From Gammaproteobacteria bacterium (GTDB taxonomy: Bacteria; Pseudomonadota; Gammaproteobacteria; Xanthomonadales; Marinicellaceae), in contig JAWLAO010000006.1 in assembly GCA_041395445.1 (NCBI GenBank), positions 154,325-218,324 on the forward strand: a DNA stretch of 64,000 nucleotides, read 5' to 3'. The translations under genes were made by a program, and so were the position numbers. Of this stretch, positions 53,933 through 62,709 are shown piece by piece. The notes under the pieces are model-generated. The model made no database searches, was not told the DNA's origin, and saw nothing but the letters and a program-made list of their open reading frames with translations. The stretch's first letter is position 1. Each line of letters begins with the position of its first letter.

Positions 53933-53969
53933 AATAATAAAGGCAGCTCATTGAGTTGCCTTTATTATT
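53933..53969. terminator. terminator between the SPFH gene and the convergent orphan gene
   Basis: AATAATAAAGGCAGCTCA pairs with TGAGTTGCCTTTATTATT. It overlaps the stop codon of the minus-strand gene at 53965. The 25-base core AAAGGCAGCTCATTGAGTTGCCTTT shape is the same as at 52551-52575. Confidence 0.82.
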
Positions 53970-54768
53970 TATAAACACTTTTAAAAAAGTTAAAAAATGG
54001 AGTAACAATGTAAGGACTCATCGATGCATCAACGATAAAAATCTCATTGGGAACAAGTTTTTTGTCAACAGTTGAAATACATTGTTTTAGCGAATCTAAA
54101 ACTGTGTAATTTTCGGAGAGCTGTATATCATCTATATATAGAATCAAGACAGTTATATCATTTAAATTAGTTTTTGATTTTGATAATTTTGGAAGTTTAT
54201 TATTTAATGCCTGAGTTAATCTTTTTACTCTTTCTTCCTTCATATCAGAAGGAGTGGAGAACATTACTGAGAAGTTGTTACTTGATGGAGGTACATTCCT
54301 GTATAAATGCAATGAATATTTAAACGGTATGTCTTTTTTGGAGCCGACTATTGATATTGGAATTTTATCACCATTTTGGCATTTTTTGACTATAAGTTTT
54401 GCACTTTCAATTATCCAGTTCTTTAACTGAGCTTTTATTTGTTCTTGTTTAGATTTTTTTACATAAGTATCTGCATCAATATTGATTAACAAATTTAGTT
54501 TAGGGCTTGATGGCAATATTTCTTTAAGCTCTTTCTCTAGCCCATCCCATAAAAATTTTAATTTATGAGATTGAGCTATTTGATTTGAAAAACTTTCAAC
54601 CTGTGTTATTTCTACCCAAACATTTTGATTCTTATATTTAGCATGAATATCTACTGCTTTATTAGTTCTATCAACCTCATCAGGAAAGGCTAATATTTCT
54701 ATAGGGACACCTATTTGTCGAAAGGTTTCTATGAAAATTTTTTCCTCAGTTGTTTTTATATTTCTCAC
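53965..54768 (-). CDS. uncharacterised protein, possibly restriction-endonuclease-fold
   Basis: 267 residues, not recognised. The N-terminal part reads AVDIHAKYKNQNVWVEITQVE (about residues 37-57). A D-x(n)-E-x-T pattern on two predicted strands is reminiscent of the PD-(D/E)xK nuclease core, with threonine where lysine is usual. The rest is alpha/beta with LNLLINIDADTYV and ITVLILYIDDIQL strands. It looks AT-rich and rich in Lys, Asn and Ser compared with its neighbours, suggesting acquisition. It lies 3 bp from the algC stop on the same strand and converges on the SPFH gene. No partner gene was seen. Confidence 0.6.
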   Translation of the reverse strand: MRNIKTTEEKIFIETFRQIGVPIEILAFPDEVDRTNKAVDIHAKYKNQNVWVEITQVESFSNQIAQSHKLKFLWDGLEKELKEILPSSPKLNLLINIDADTYVKKSKQEQIKAQLKNWIIESAKLIVKKCQNGDKIPISIVGSKKDIPFKYSLHLYRNVPPSSNNFSVMFSTPSDMKEERVKRLTQALNNKLPKLSKSKTNLNDITVLILYIDDIQLSENYTVLDSLKQCISTVDKKLVPNEIFIVDASMSPYIVTPFFNFFKSVYK

Positions 54769-54771
54769 TTA

Positions 54772-57129
54772 TCAAAAAGGCAACTTCAAAGAATTATCCA
54801 CTTTCAATATTTGCTCTCTGAATTCTTCTTTGATACGGTTCAAAGCCTCTTCATTATCGGCATCGAAGCGTAGGACCAAACACGGTGTGGTGTTGGAACA
54901 TCTGACCAAACCCCAACCATCGGCAAAATCGGCACGAATTCCGTCAATTGTAGTGAGATGGGCATCCGGAAAGCTGGCAGATTTCTGGAACTTTTCCATA
55001 AAGGCATAGTTTTCGCCTTCTTGGGTATGACATTTGAGTTCCGGAGTGCTGACACTATTTGGTAACTCATCAAAAACGTCCTGAGCCGGACGACCTTCCT
55101 GATCGAGGATTTCAAGCAGCCTAGCAGCAGCATAAATACCGTCATCGAAACCATACCAGCGTTCATTGAAGAAGAAATGCCCGCTCATTTCACCGGCTAA
55201 TGCGGCATTGGTTTCTTTGATTTTTGCTTTGATAAAGGAGTGCCCGGTTTTCCAAATAATTGGTAAACCACCATTTTTAACAATTTCTTTGGGCAAATGT
55301 CCGGTGCATTTCACATCGAAGATGATGCTTGCACCCGGCTGACGAATAAGTACATCTTTGGCGAAAAGCATGAGCAATCGATCCGGATAAATAATTTCAC
55401 CGGATTTTGTCACCACACCCAGTCGATCGGCATCACCGTCAAATGCAATCCCGATGTCAGCATCGGTGGATTTGACCGCTGTAATCAAATCTTGTAAGTT
55501 TTCTGGGACGCTTGGATCAGGATGGTGATTCGGGAAGCTACCATCAATTTCGCAATGTAATGGAATGACTTCGCAACCAATTTCTTCAAGAACTTGCGGG
55601 CCAACCTCACCGCCAATTCCGTTTCCACAATCAACGACCACTTTCAATTCATCATCAAGCTGAATGTCAGAAGAGATGTAATCAACATAATCATCAGCAA
55701 TATCCATCTTTTGTTCACTGGCATCACCAGTCGCTAAATCATTATTAATAATTGAATAATACAAATCCATAATCAACTCACCGGATAAAGTTTCACCGTT
55801 GAGCATTATTTTCAAACCGTTATAATTTGGCGGATTGTGACTTCCTGTCAGCATCACACCGGAACCCACTTCCAAATGATGAGTGGCAAAGTAAAGGACA
55901 CCTGTTGGTACAGCTCCAATATTGATTACATTACAACCACTTTTTAACAAACCTTCAACCAGGGCTTCTAGTAATTTTTTACCGGATAAACGACCATCAC
56001 GAGCAACAACAATGCTGTTTTTTCCACGATTCAGGTTCTCAGTTCCGATAGCCTGACCGATGAGTCTGACAGCATCTGTCGTTAAAACTTCATCAACGAT
56101 GCCTCGGATGTCATAAGCTCTGAATATACTTTTATCAATTTGATTGGTTTCTTTCATATCTGGTATTGCAGGGATATTTTCCGGTTTATTAATAGATTTT
56201 GTAGAATCCGAATTGTTTTCGCCACTGCCTGAATCTGTAATTTCGTTTCTGGCCTTAGGAATATAGACGGGTTGTGGTTGAGATTGTTTCTGTTTCAATT
56301 CTTTCAGCTTCTTCAGAATATTCAGAACGACTGCGACAAGGAGCAAAATTGACGACAACATGCCAATAATAGCTGACATCATTGTCATTCCTTTGAGTAA
56401 ATAACTTGGTTCAGGAAATGAACTGTCAATGCTGAAATAGCTATTCTCAACCTTGTATGAATTTGAGACTTGATTCTCCGCATTGGAAAGATTTCCCCAT
56501 GATTTCAACCTGACAGTGACGAATTGACTGGATGTTTGCTTGAGGACAATATAACCATTCGTAACATTGAGTTGAGGGAGACTTCTTAAAATCTCATCGA
56601 CAGGAAGACTGATTATCAGGTAACGGTCTGATTGATTGTCCAAAATGTGAATAAAATTCAAATATTGGTCTTTTTGTCCATAAAGATGAATTTCCGCAAC
56701 CGGATTTTTATTGTCCTTTTTGGCAATTTTCAACATATCCAATGTTGCATAATTAATACCCGGAAATGCTTCAGGGGTAATATCGACAAGATTTTGATTG
56801 TTAATCAGAACTCGTAAAGCATTTGGGAGCTTTTCTTTAATCGACTGAATGATTAAATCATCATTTTCTTCGGATTGCTCAGCAAGTACTGATGAAATTG
56901 TATTATTAACTTTTTGTGTCGTCGCTTGATAATTGGTTTTGACTTGAGATGCAATGGCACTGGAGTGATCGCTCATTTGTTTTTTTAATGAGGACTCTTC
57001 ATTAATATCTAAAACGGTTTTACCAAATACAATGATTGCAATTATCGAAACAACAAGCAATAAACCCCAGATAAGTGTGATATTTAAATCGAGTGGTAGT
57101 TTCTTGAATGATGTTTTCTTGCTGATCAT
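54772..57129 (-). CDS. algC: phosphomannomutase/phosphoglucomutase AlgC with membrane-anchored N-terminal sensor-like extension
   Basis: 785 residues. The last ~450 are the four-domain alpha-D-phosphohexomutase: the phospho-serine loop is LTGSHNPPNYNGLKI (S430), the metal loop is DGDADRLG, the sugar loop is GEMSGHFFF, and the phosphate loop is RCSNTTPCLVLRFDA. It interconverts mannose and glucose 1- and 6-phosphates for LPS and exopolysaccharide. The first ~280 residues have two membrane helices (about 17-38 and 248-270) around a periplasmic segment with an extracellular-sensor-like outline, then an acidic linker. Such long AlgC forms occur in several gammaproteobacteria. The dut-algC order matches Pseudomonas. 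Confidence 0.92.
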   Translation of the reverse strand: MISKKTSFKKLPLDLNITLIWGLLLVVSIIAIIVFGKTVLDINEESSLKKQMSDHSSAIASQVKTNYQATTQKVNNTISSVLAEQSEENDDLIIQSIKEKLPNALRVLINNQNLVDITPEAFPGINYATLDMLKIAKKDNKNPVAEIHLYGQKDQYLNFIHILDNQSDRYLIISLPVDEILRSLPQLNVTNGYIVLKQTSSQFVTVRLKSWGNLSNAENQVSNSYKVENSYFSIDSSFPEPSYLLKGMTMMSAIIGMLSSILLLVAVVLNILKKLKELKQKQSQPQPVYIPKARNEITDSGSGENNSDSTKSINKPENIPAIPDMKETNQIDKSIFRAYDIRGIVDEVLTTDAVRLIGQAIGTENLNRGKNSIVVARDGRLSGKKLLEALVEGLLKSGCNVINIGAVPTGVLYFATHHLEVGSGVMLTGSHNPPNYNGLKIMLNGETLSGELIMDLYYSIINNDLATGDASEQKMDIADDYVDYISSDIQLDDELKVVVDCGNGIGGEVGPQVLEEIGCEVIPLHCEIDGSFPNHHPDPSVPENLQDLITAVKSTDADIGIAFDGDADRLGVVTKSGEIIYPDRLLMLFAKDVLIRQPGASIIFDVKCTGHLPKEIVKNGGLPIIWKTGHSFIKAKIKETNAALAGEMSGHFFFNERWYGFDDGIYAAARLLEILDQEGRPAQDVFDELPNSVSTPELKCHTQEGENYAFMEKFQKSASFPDAHLTTIDGIRADFADGWGLVRCSNTTPCLVLRFDADNEEALNRIKEEFREQILKVDNSLKLPF

Positions 57130-57147
57130 TTTTATTATTCTTTCTAT

Positions 57148-57615
57148 TTATGCAACACCTGAGTGACCAAATCCACCTTCGCCTCTTTCGGAATCATTAA
57201 ATTCTTCAACTACCTCAAACTGAGCTTGTATAATTGGTACAAAAACCATTTGAGCAATTCGGTCTCCGCGATTGATTGTATAATCTTTATCGGAACGATT
57301 CCAGCAGGAGACAAACAATTGTCCTTGATAGTCTGAGTCGATTAAGCCGACCAGATTGCCTAAAACCAATCCATGCTTATGACCCAAGCCGGAACGTGGC
57401 AATATTGTGGCTGCCATATTATTATCTTTGATATGGATTGCTAGTCCTGTAGGAATCAATACAGTTTCTCTTGATGCGACCTTTAGAGGTTCTTCTATAC
57501 AAGCGCGCAAATCCAATCCCGCAGAGCCATCTGTTGCATATTGAGGGAGACCGAATTCTTTATTGAAGTCCTTATTTAATACTTTGAGTTCAATTTTCTT
57601 CACTAAAACACTCAT
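57148..57615 (-). CDS. dut: dUTP diphosphatase
   Basis: 155 residues, a trimeric dUTPase producing dUMP and pyrophosphate. The five motifs are visible: [47 protein letters not shown] and GEGGFGHSG at the C-terminus (the mobile arm). The usual coaBC partner upstream is absent. It is divergent from radC, with about 140 bp between start codons. Confidence 0.97.
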   Translation of the reverse strand: MSVLVKKIELKVLNKDFNKEFGLPQYATDGSAGLDLRACIEEPLKVASRETVLIPTGLAIHIKDNNMAATILPRSGLGHKHGLVLGNLVGLIDSDYQGQLFVSCWNRSDKDYTINRGDRIAQMVFVPIIQAQFEVVEEFNDSERGEGGFGHSGVA

Positions 57616-57754
57616 AAAAAAACATTCAGAATTTTAACTTATCCTCATAACATTAACCACATCTGATAGGAAAATTCTTACAAGACTTTAGGAAAACAGC
57701 CAATGACATAACATGATTGTTATTAATAGAATACGCGTTTTTGGAAGAGATTCA

Positions 57755-58429
57755 ATGAGTATTCGTAACTGGCCGGAAACAGAAAGACCTCGTGAAAGAT
57801 TGATTAAATACGGAGCTTCGCATTTGAGCAATGCGGAATTACTGGCGATTTTTTTAAGAACAGGAATTGAAGGGAAAACAGCATTGGATTTAGCTCGAGA
57901 TTTATTATCAGAATTTGGTGATATTGGTCGAATTATTGAGGCTGATTTTGAGTCATTTGCAAAAATTAAAGGTCTGGGAATTGCCAAATATTGTCAATTA
58001 AAAGCCACATTAGAGATAATGAAACGACATTTCCAATGCAAAGTTGAAGAGAGTGCGTCGTTCACTAATCCTGAGCTCGTTGAAACCTATCTCCTTAGTC
58101 AGTTTCCACAAACAGAAAATGAAGTTTTTGCTTGTATATTGCTGGATAATAAGCACCGGCTTATCGAGTTTGAAGTTTTATTTAAAGGCACAATTAATCA
58201 AACTCAGGTTTATCCTCGAGTGGTGGCTCAAATTTGCTTAAAGAAAAATGCAGCAGCAATAATTTTTGCACACAATCACCCTTCCGGAGATTTAACACCA
58301 AGTGATTCTGACCAACAAATCACAGAAAAACTGAAAGAGTCATTGAAATTAATTGATGTCAGAGTTTTGGATCATTTTATCATTGGGAAAAACCAAACTC
58401 TTTCAATGGCTCAGCAAGGTTTTATGTAA
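57755..58429 (+). CDS. radC: RadC/JAB-domain DNA repair-associated protein
   Basis: 224 residues from the ATG at 57755; an upstream in-frame ATG at 57713 gives 14 extra residues that do not match the family. The N-terminal helix-hairpin-helix has RPRERLIKYGASHLSNAELLAIFLRTG and KIKGLGIAKY. The JAMM metalloprotease-like domain carries HNHPSGDLTPSDSD with E at about 131. The usual molecular role is unresolved. The radC/dut/algC neighbourhood matches Pseudomonas except that coaBC is missing. Confidence 0.94.
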   Translation: MSIRNWPETERPRERLIKYGASHLSNAELLAIFLRTGIEGKTALDLARDLLSEFGDIGRIIEADFESFAKIKGLGIAKYCQLKATLEIMKRHFQCKVEESASFTNPELVETYLLSQFPQTENEVFACILLDNKHRLIEFEVLFKGTINQTQVYPRVVAQICLKKNAAAIIFAHNHPSGDLTPSDSDQQITEKLKESLKLIDVRVLDHFIIGKNQTLSMAQQGFM

Positions 58430-58526
58430 TATATTGTAAAATTTGTGATTGTTGTTCTGTATTTTGTAACTGGAGTGTATTAAACTGCGTTCAAGAGTAG
58501 CTATCGAAACAACTTCAAAATCTTGA

Positions 58527-59060
58527 ATGAATTACGAAGAAAAAGCGGCATTTCTTGTTGAAAAAGGCAAGTATAAACGCGCTGTAAAACTAATGACAAA
58601 ATGTATAAAGAATGATCCTGACGATCATCGTCTTTATCGCATTCGTTTTGAGTACGGGCAATTCATTCCTTTCGATAAACTCTATCACGAAGCTGCTGAA
58701 GATTTTTTTAATGACCTGCTTTCCAGGCAAGCATCCGGGAATGTAATCCACGATCATTATTCAGTTTATATGAGTACAACTCAGGGTCGGATTGCCTTGA
58801 GTGATGAATTACTGGTGAATTTAGCCGGAATTTTTGCCGGTTATGGATTTATTAATGATGCCGTTTATCTGATAAATCGTATGATTCGCAAAAACGCTAA
58901 ACCGGAAGGGTTAGTTGATGCCATTATCTCATTGGTCAACTATTACATTGATAACCAACAAAAGCAAAAATCAACTCAGTATGTTCAATATCTGGTTGAT
59001 TTTCATCCGGCACATCCAATGACACGGTACATTATTCGAGTCTATAAACAAGCTCGATAA
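58527..59060 (+). CDS. small TPR-like protein of unknown function
   Basis: 177 residues, mostly helical. The first 40 residues (YEEKAAFLVEKGKYKRAVKLMTKCIKNDPDD) form one TPR unit, and later helices (NLAGIFAGYGFINDAVYLINRMIRKN and TQYVQYLVDFHPAHP) look like degenerate units. No signal peptide or membrane helix. It converges on dxs with only 2 bp between stops. It was not recognised as a named family. Confidence 0.72.
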   Translation: MNYEEKAAFLVEKGKYKRAVKLMTKCIKNDPDDHRLYRIRFEYGQFIPFDKLYHEAAEDFFNDLLSRQASGNVIHDHYSVYMSTTQGRIALSDELLVNLAGIFAGYGFINDAVYLINRMIRKNAKPEGLVDAIISLVNYYIDNQQKQKSTQYVQYLVDFHPAHPMTRYIIRVYKQAR

Positions 59061-59062
59061 AA

Positions 59063-60961
59063 CTACTTTTTAAACTCTACAATTTTCGATTCAGAAAATG
59101 TGTTTTTCTTAAAGTTGCTGAATGATTTGACTTGTCGCAGAATTCCCTGGGCATCAATTCCGGCTTCTTGTAAAAGATCATCTCTGCTACCATGATCCTG
59201 ATAGAAATCAGGTAAGCCGAGGTTCAATACTTTTGCTTTCGACTGAATGCTGTTGAGGTATTCGTTCACGCCACTTCCGGCTCCACCTTTGATAACATTG
59301 TCTTCAACCGTCACGATTAAACTGTGTTTTGCTTGAATTTCAGTAATTAACTCTTCATCCAGTGGTTTTACAAACCGCATATTGACTACGGTTGCATCTA
59401 ATGTTTCAGCAGCTACATTGGCAGCTTCCAAAGTTGTACCAAATGCCAAAATTGCAATTTTGGAACCTTTTCTGACAATAGTCCCTTTTCCAATTGGCAA
59501 TTTCTCCATTTTGGGCTGAATTGCAACTCCAATTCCTGAGCCACGAGGGTAACGCACTGCTGCCGGTGTTCCCAATGTGAAACCGGTATAAAGCATTTGG
59601 CGGCATTCGTTTTCATCAGACGGTGCCATAATTGTCATGTTTGGAACACAACGTAAAAAACTCAAATCCATGTTTCCGGCATGAGTGGCACCATCAGGTC
59701 CGACCACGCCACCACGATCAATAGCAAATAAAACCCCAAGGTTTTGAATCGCTACGTCATGTATTAATTGGTCATAAGCTCTTTGCAGGAAACTGGAATA
59801 GATAGCAACCACAGGAACAACGCCTTCACAAGCCATTCCTGCGGCTAAAGTAACAGCATGTTGCTCGGCAATTCCGACATCATAATACCTTTTGGGAAAT
59901 AATTTAGAGAACTCAACCAAGCCCGAGCCTTCACGCATCGCCGGAGTAATTCCGACCAGACGATTATCATCGCGTGCCATGTCACAAAGCCATTGTCCAA
60001 AAACCTGTGTGTATGATGGCAAGCTCGGCTTGTTAGCCGGTTGTACACCAATGTTACGATCAAATGGAGAAACAGCATGGTATTTGATTGGATCGCTTTC
60101 AGCGGGTTTATAGCCCTTGCCTTTTTTAGTGATGATATGCAGAAATTTGGGGCCTTTGGTTTCTTTGATGATACTCAAGGTTTTTACCAGTTGATTGACA
60201 TCATGACCATCAATAGGTCCGAAATACAAAAATCCGAGTTCTTCAAATAGTGTCGATGGAATCAACATTCCTTTAGTGTGTTCTTCCCAGCGTGACATGA
60301 ATTTCCACAGCCATGAATCCCTTTTCATGATGCGTTTGGATTTCTCCCTCATCTTGTTATAAAAACGTCCACTGACAATTTTTATCAACATTCTGGCAAA
60401 AGCGCCAACATTAGGAGAAATTGACATTTCATTTTCGTTCAAAACAACCAACATATCAGGCTCTAAATCACCGCCATGATTTAATGCTTCAAACGCCATC
60501 CCGGCAGTCATTGCACCATCACCGATTACTGCTACGGTTTTACGGTCAACCCCTTGTTGTTTGGATGCTAAAGCCATTCCTAAAGCTGCGCCAATCGAAG
60601 TGGACGAATGACCAACGCCAAACGTGTCATACTCACTTTCAAAGCGCTTTGGAAAAGGGGCAAGACCGTCTTTTTTCTTGATGGTTTCAATTCGATCTTT
60701 ACGGCCGGTCAATATTTTGTGCGGATAAGCCTGATGTCCAACGTCCCAAACAATTCGGTCGTGAGGAGTATCAAACACATAATGCAACGCAACAGTTAAT
60801 TCAACTGTTCCCAAACCGGAACCAAAATGACCACCGGAATTTGATACAGAATCAATTAAAAACTCCCTCAACTCATCAGAAAATTGCTTTAACTGTGACT
60901 CAGGAAGCTGTCTCAAGTCACTCGGAGTGTTTACTCTATCCAACAATGTGTAAGAACTCAT
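59063..60961 (-). CDS. dxs: 1-deoxy-D-xylulose-5-phosphate synthase
   Basis: 632 residues. The thiamine-diphosphate enzyme makes DXP from pyruvate and glyceraldehyde 3-phosphate, the first step of the MEP isoprenoid pathway. Seen are [21 protein letters not shown], the ThDP motif [18 protein letters not shown], the catalytic [15 protein letters not shown] and [20 protein letters not shown]. It is downstream of ispA on the same strand but separated from it by the four-helix-bundle remnant, which probably disrupts the original xseB-ispA-dxs operon. Confidence 0.97.
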   Translation of the reverse strand: MSSYTLLDRVNTPSDLRQLPESQLKQFSDELREFLIDSVSNSGGHFGSGLGTVELTVALHYVFDTPHDRIVWDVGHQAYPHKILTGRKDRIETIKKKDGLAPFPKRFESEYDTFGVGHSSTSIGAALGMALASKQQGVDRKTVAVIGDGAMTAGMAFEALNHGGDLEPDMLVVLNENEMSISPNVGAFARMLIKIVSGRFYNKMREKSKRIMKRDSWLWKFMSRWEEHTKGMLIPSTLFEELGFLYFGPIDGHDVNQLVKTLSIIKETKGPKFLHIITKKGKGYKPAESDPIKYHAVSPFDRNIGVQPANKPSLPSYTQVFGQWLCDMARDDNRLVGITPAMREGSGLVEFSKLFPKRYYDVGIAEQHAVTLAAGMACEGVVPVVAIYSSFLQRAYDQLIHDVAIQNLGVLFAIDRGGVVGPDGATHAGNMDLSFLRCVPNMTIMAPSDENECRQMLYTGFTLGTPAAVRYPRGSGIGVAIQPKMEKLPIGKGTIVRKGSKIAILAFGTTLEAANVAAETLDATVVNMRFVKPLDEELITEIQAKHSLIVTVEDNVIKGGAGSGVNEYLNSIQSKAKVLNLGLPDFYQDHGSRDDLLQEAGIDAQGILRQVKSFSNFKKNTFSESKIVEFKK

Positions 60962-61013
60962 TTTAAGAAATAATTATTACCAGACCGAATATTATAACCG
61001 AAGTCAAGTGTGG

Positions 61014-61059
61014 AATTAGTAATTAGTAATGAGTAATTAATAATAAATGATTAACAATT
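61014..61059. repeat. left AT-rich inverted repeat of the four-helix-bundle element
   Basis: A run of tandem AATTAGTAAT/GAGTAATTAATAATAA units ending TTAACAATT. It is an imperfect inverted match to the segment at 61486-61515 (reverse complement reads GCAATTAGTAATTAATAATGAACAATT). Confidence 0.65.
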
Positions 61060-61134
61060 GAAACAATTTAATGCAAAATCAACTACAGAAAAGTCATTAA
61101 TTCTTTCAGCCGCTAAAATAGGAAATTTTTCATC

Positions 61135-61490
61135 ATGAGTAACAATAACATTATCCTAGAGAAAACCTACAATTTTAGCATTCGAATTGTTAAACTTTAT
61201 AAATACATGGTTTCAAACCAAAAAGAGTACACTTTATCTAAACAAATACTCCGTTCAGGAACGTCCATAGGTGCTAATGTTGAAGAAGCAATCGGTGGAA
61301 TTTCAAAAAAGACTTCATATCAAAACTCACAATTTCATACAAAGAAGCAAGAGAGACTCACTACTGACTCAGACTTTTAAAAGATACTGGATACATGAAC
61401 ACTTCTCAATATGAGCCTCTAGCAAAAGATTGTGAGGAAATATTAAGAATCTTGTACTCAATCATCCGAAGCTCAAAACAAAACCAATAA
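61135..61490 (+). pseudogene. four-helix-bundle (23S rRNA intervening-sequence/S23-type) protein, degraded
   Basis: The first 62 codons read as a typical four-helix-bundle protein (TYNFSIRIVKLYKYM, LSKQILRSGTSIGANVEEAIGG). At the A run near 61308 one base appears to be missing: reading one frame over restores SKKDFISKLTISYKEARETHY. This is followed by TGA at the place of the conserved tryptophan, then LRLLKDTGYMN and a normal C-terminus ending in TAA at 61488. So there is at least one frameshift and one nonsense change, leaving a fragment of 81 codons. Family genes occur as solitary or rRNA-embedded mobile-like elements. Sequencing error in the A run could explain the frameshift but not the TGA. 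Confidence 0.82.
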
Positions 61491-61515
61491 TTGTTCATTA
61501 TTAATTACTAATTGC
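61486..61515. repeat. right AT-rich inverted repeat of the four-helix-bundle element
   Basis: AATAATTGTTCATTATTAATTACTAATTGC-type segment directly after the pseudogene stop, an imperfect inverted match to 61014-61059. The two together delimit an insert of about 500 bp. Confidence 0.65.
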
Positions 61516-61520
61516 ATTTA

Positions 61521-62426
61521 TCACTTCTGACGTGAAACCAGATATTCAGCTAAATACTTCAGATAACTACTGTCACCTTTTGGTAGTTTGGAGAGTTGCG
61601 AAACTGCAAATTGCGAAAATCTTACTGCTTCTTGTTTCGATGCGTCTAGTCCAATAAGAGAGGGATAAGTAGATTTGTTGTTGGACTCATCAGAACCGAC
61701 GGGTTTGCCAATTTCATTTTCATCACCAATAATGTCTAATACATCGTCAATGATTTGAAAAGCCATGCCGAACCCCGAACCATATCCTCGTAAAACATCA
61801 TATAACTCCAATATTTTTGATGTGTTTGAATGGGTGTATAGAAACCCAACCATTTCGACGGATGCGGATATGAGTGCGCCGGTTTTTAATTGATGAATTT
61901 GTTCCATTTGTTCACGGTTCAGGGTTTTATTTTCGGACTCCAGATCCAGAGATTGCCCGCCGGCCATTCCTGAAGCACCGCAAGATTGGCTCAACTTTCT
62001 TACCATTTGAACAATTTGCTGTGGGCTTGCATCAAGTTCTGTTAGCACCTCAAAAGCCATTGCCTGTAAGGCATCACCCGCGAGTATGGCTGTCGCTTCG
62101 TCAAACTTAACATGGCATGTCGGCTTTCCGCGCCGCAAGTCATCATCGTCCATTGCCGGCAAATCATCATGAATTAACGAATATGCGTGAATCATTTCCA
62201 CACTGGCTGCGACGTAATCGGCTTTGGCAAAATCCACACCCAAAGCATCAGCAGTGGCATAGCTTAGTAATGGTCTGATTCTTTTTCCTCCGGATAAAAG
62301 TGAGTACGACAATGCTTGTAATAAACGAGTGTCTTCAGAGTAGTTTTTCTGTAAATATTCTTTCAGGAAAATATTTATCCGTTGCTGAAAGAACAATGTT
62401 TTGGCTTCAAATTGAGACTTATTCAT
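61521..62426 (-). CDS. ispA: farnesyl diphosphate synthase (polyprenyl synthetase)
   Basis: 301 residues. Condenses DMAPP/GPP with IPP. The first aspartate-rich motif is HDDLPAMDDDDLRRGKP, the second DDVLDIIGDENEIGKPVGSDESNNKSTYP. KRIRPLLSYATADALG binds IPP. The residues before the first motif (MIHAYSLIHDD) fit a short-chain FPP/GPP synthase. It lies 14 bp after xseB, the standard arrangement. Confidence 0.95.
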   Translation of the reverse strand: MNKSQFEAKTLFFQQRINIFLKEYLQKNYSEDTRLLQALSYSLLSGGKRIRPLLSYATADALGVDFAKADYVAASVEMIHAYSLIHDDLPAMDDDDLRRGKPTCHVKFDEATAILAGDALQAMAFEVLTELDASPQQIVQMVRKLSQSCGASGMAGGQSLDLESENKTLNREQMEQIHQLKTGALISASVEMVGFLYTHSNTSKILELYDVLRGYGSGFGMAFQIIDDVLDIIGDENEIGKPVGSDESNNKSTYPSLIGLDASKQEAVRFSQFAVSQLSKLPKGDSSYLKYLAEYLVSRQK

Positions 62427-62440
62427 ATAAGAGTTTGAAT

Positions 62441-62647
62441 TCAGGAATCTAAATCTTTAGTGCTTTCAAGCAGTATTTCAATCTTCTTCTCAGCATCGTC
62501 GAGAATCTTTCGGCATTCACGAGTTAACTTCACGCCTCTCTCAAATAATTCCAATGACTGCTCCAAATTTAACTCTCCGGACTCCATTTTTTCAACAATG
62601 GAATCCAACTCCTGAACTGATTTTTCAAATGATGTGGCTTTTGGCAT
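62441..62647 (-). CDS. xseB: exodeoxyribonuclease VII small subunit
   Basis: 68 residues with the conserved FEKSVQELDSIVEKMESGELNLEQSLELFERGVKLTR pattern in shape. Several copies wrap the XseA large subunit, which degrades single-stranded DNA; xseA is elsewhere. It is the first gene of xseB-ispA. Confidence 0.96.
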   Translation of the reverse strand: MPKATSFEKSVQELDSIVEKMESGELNLEQSLELFERGVKLTRECRKILDDAEKKIEILLESTKDLDS

Positions 62648-62709
62648 TTAAATTAAGTTTATTAAGTTTGGTGGTATTTTATCAAAAAGTTATTAAGTTT
62701 GTTCCTGAT

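Noticed and set aside
61380..61490. Programmed frameshift or recoded TGA in the four-helix-bundle gene
   Set aside because: Two independent lesions (missing base and TGA for tryptophan) in a family with no known recoding make decay the simpler reading.
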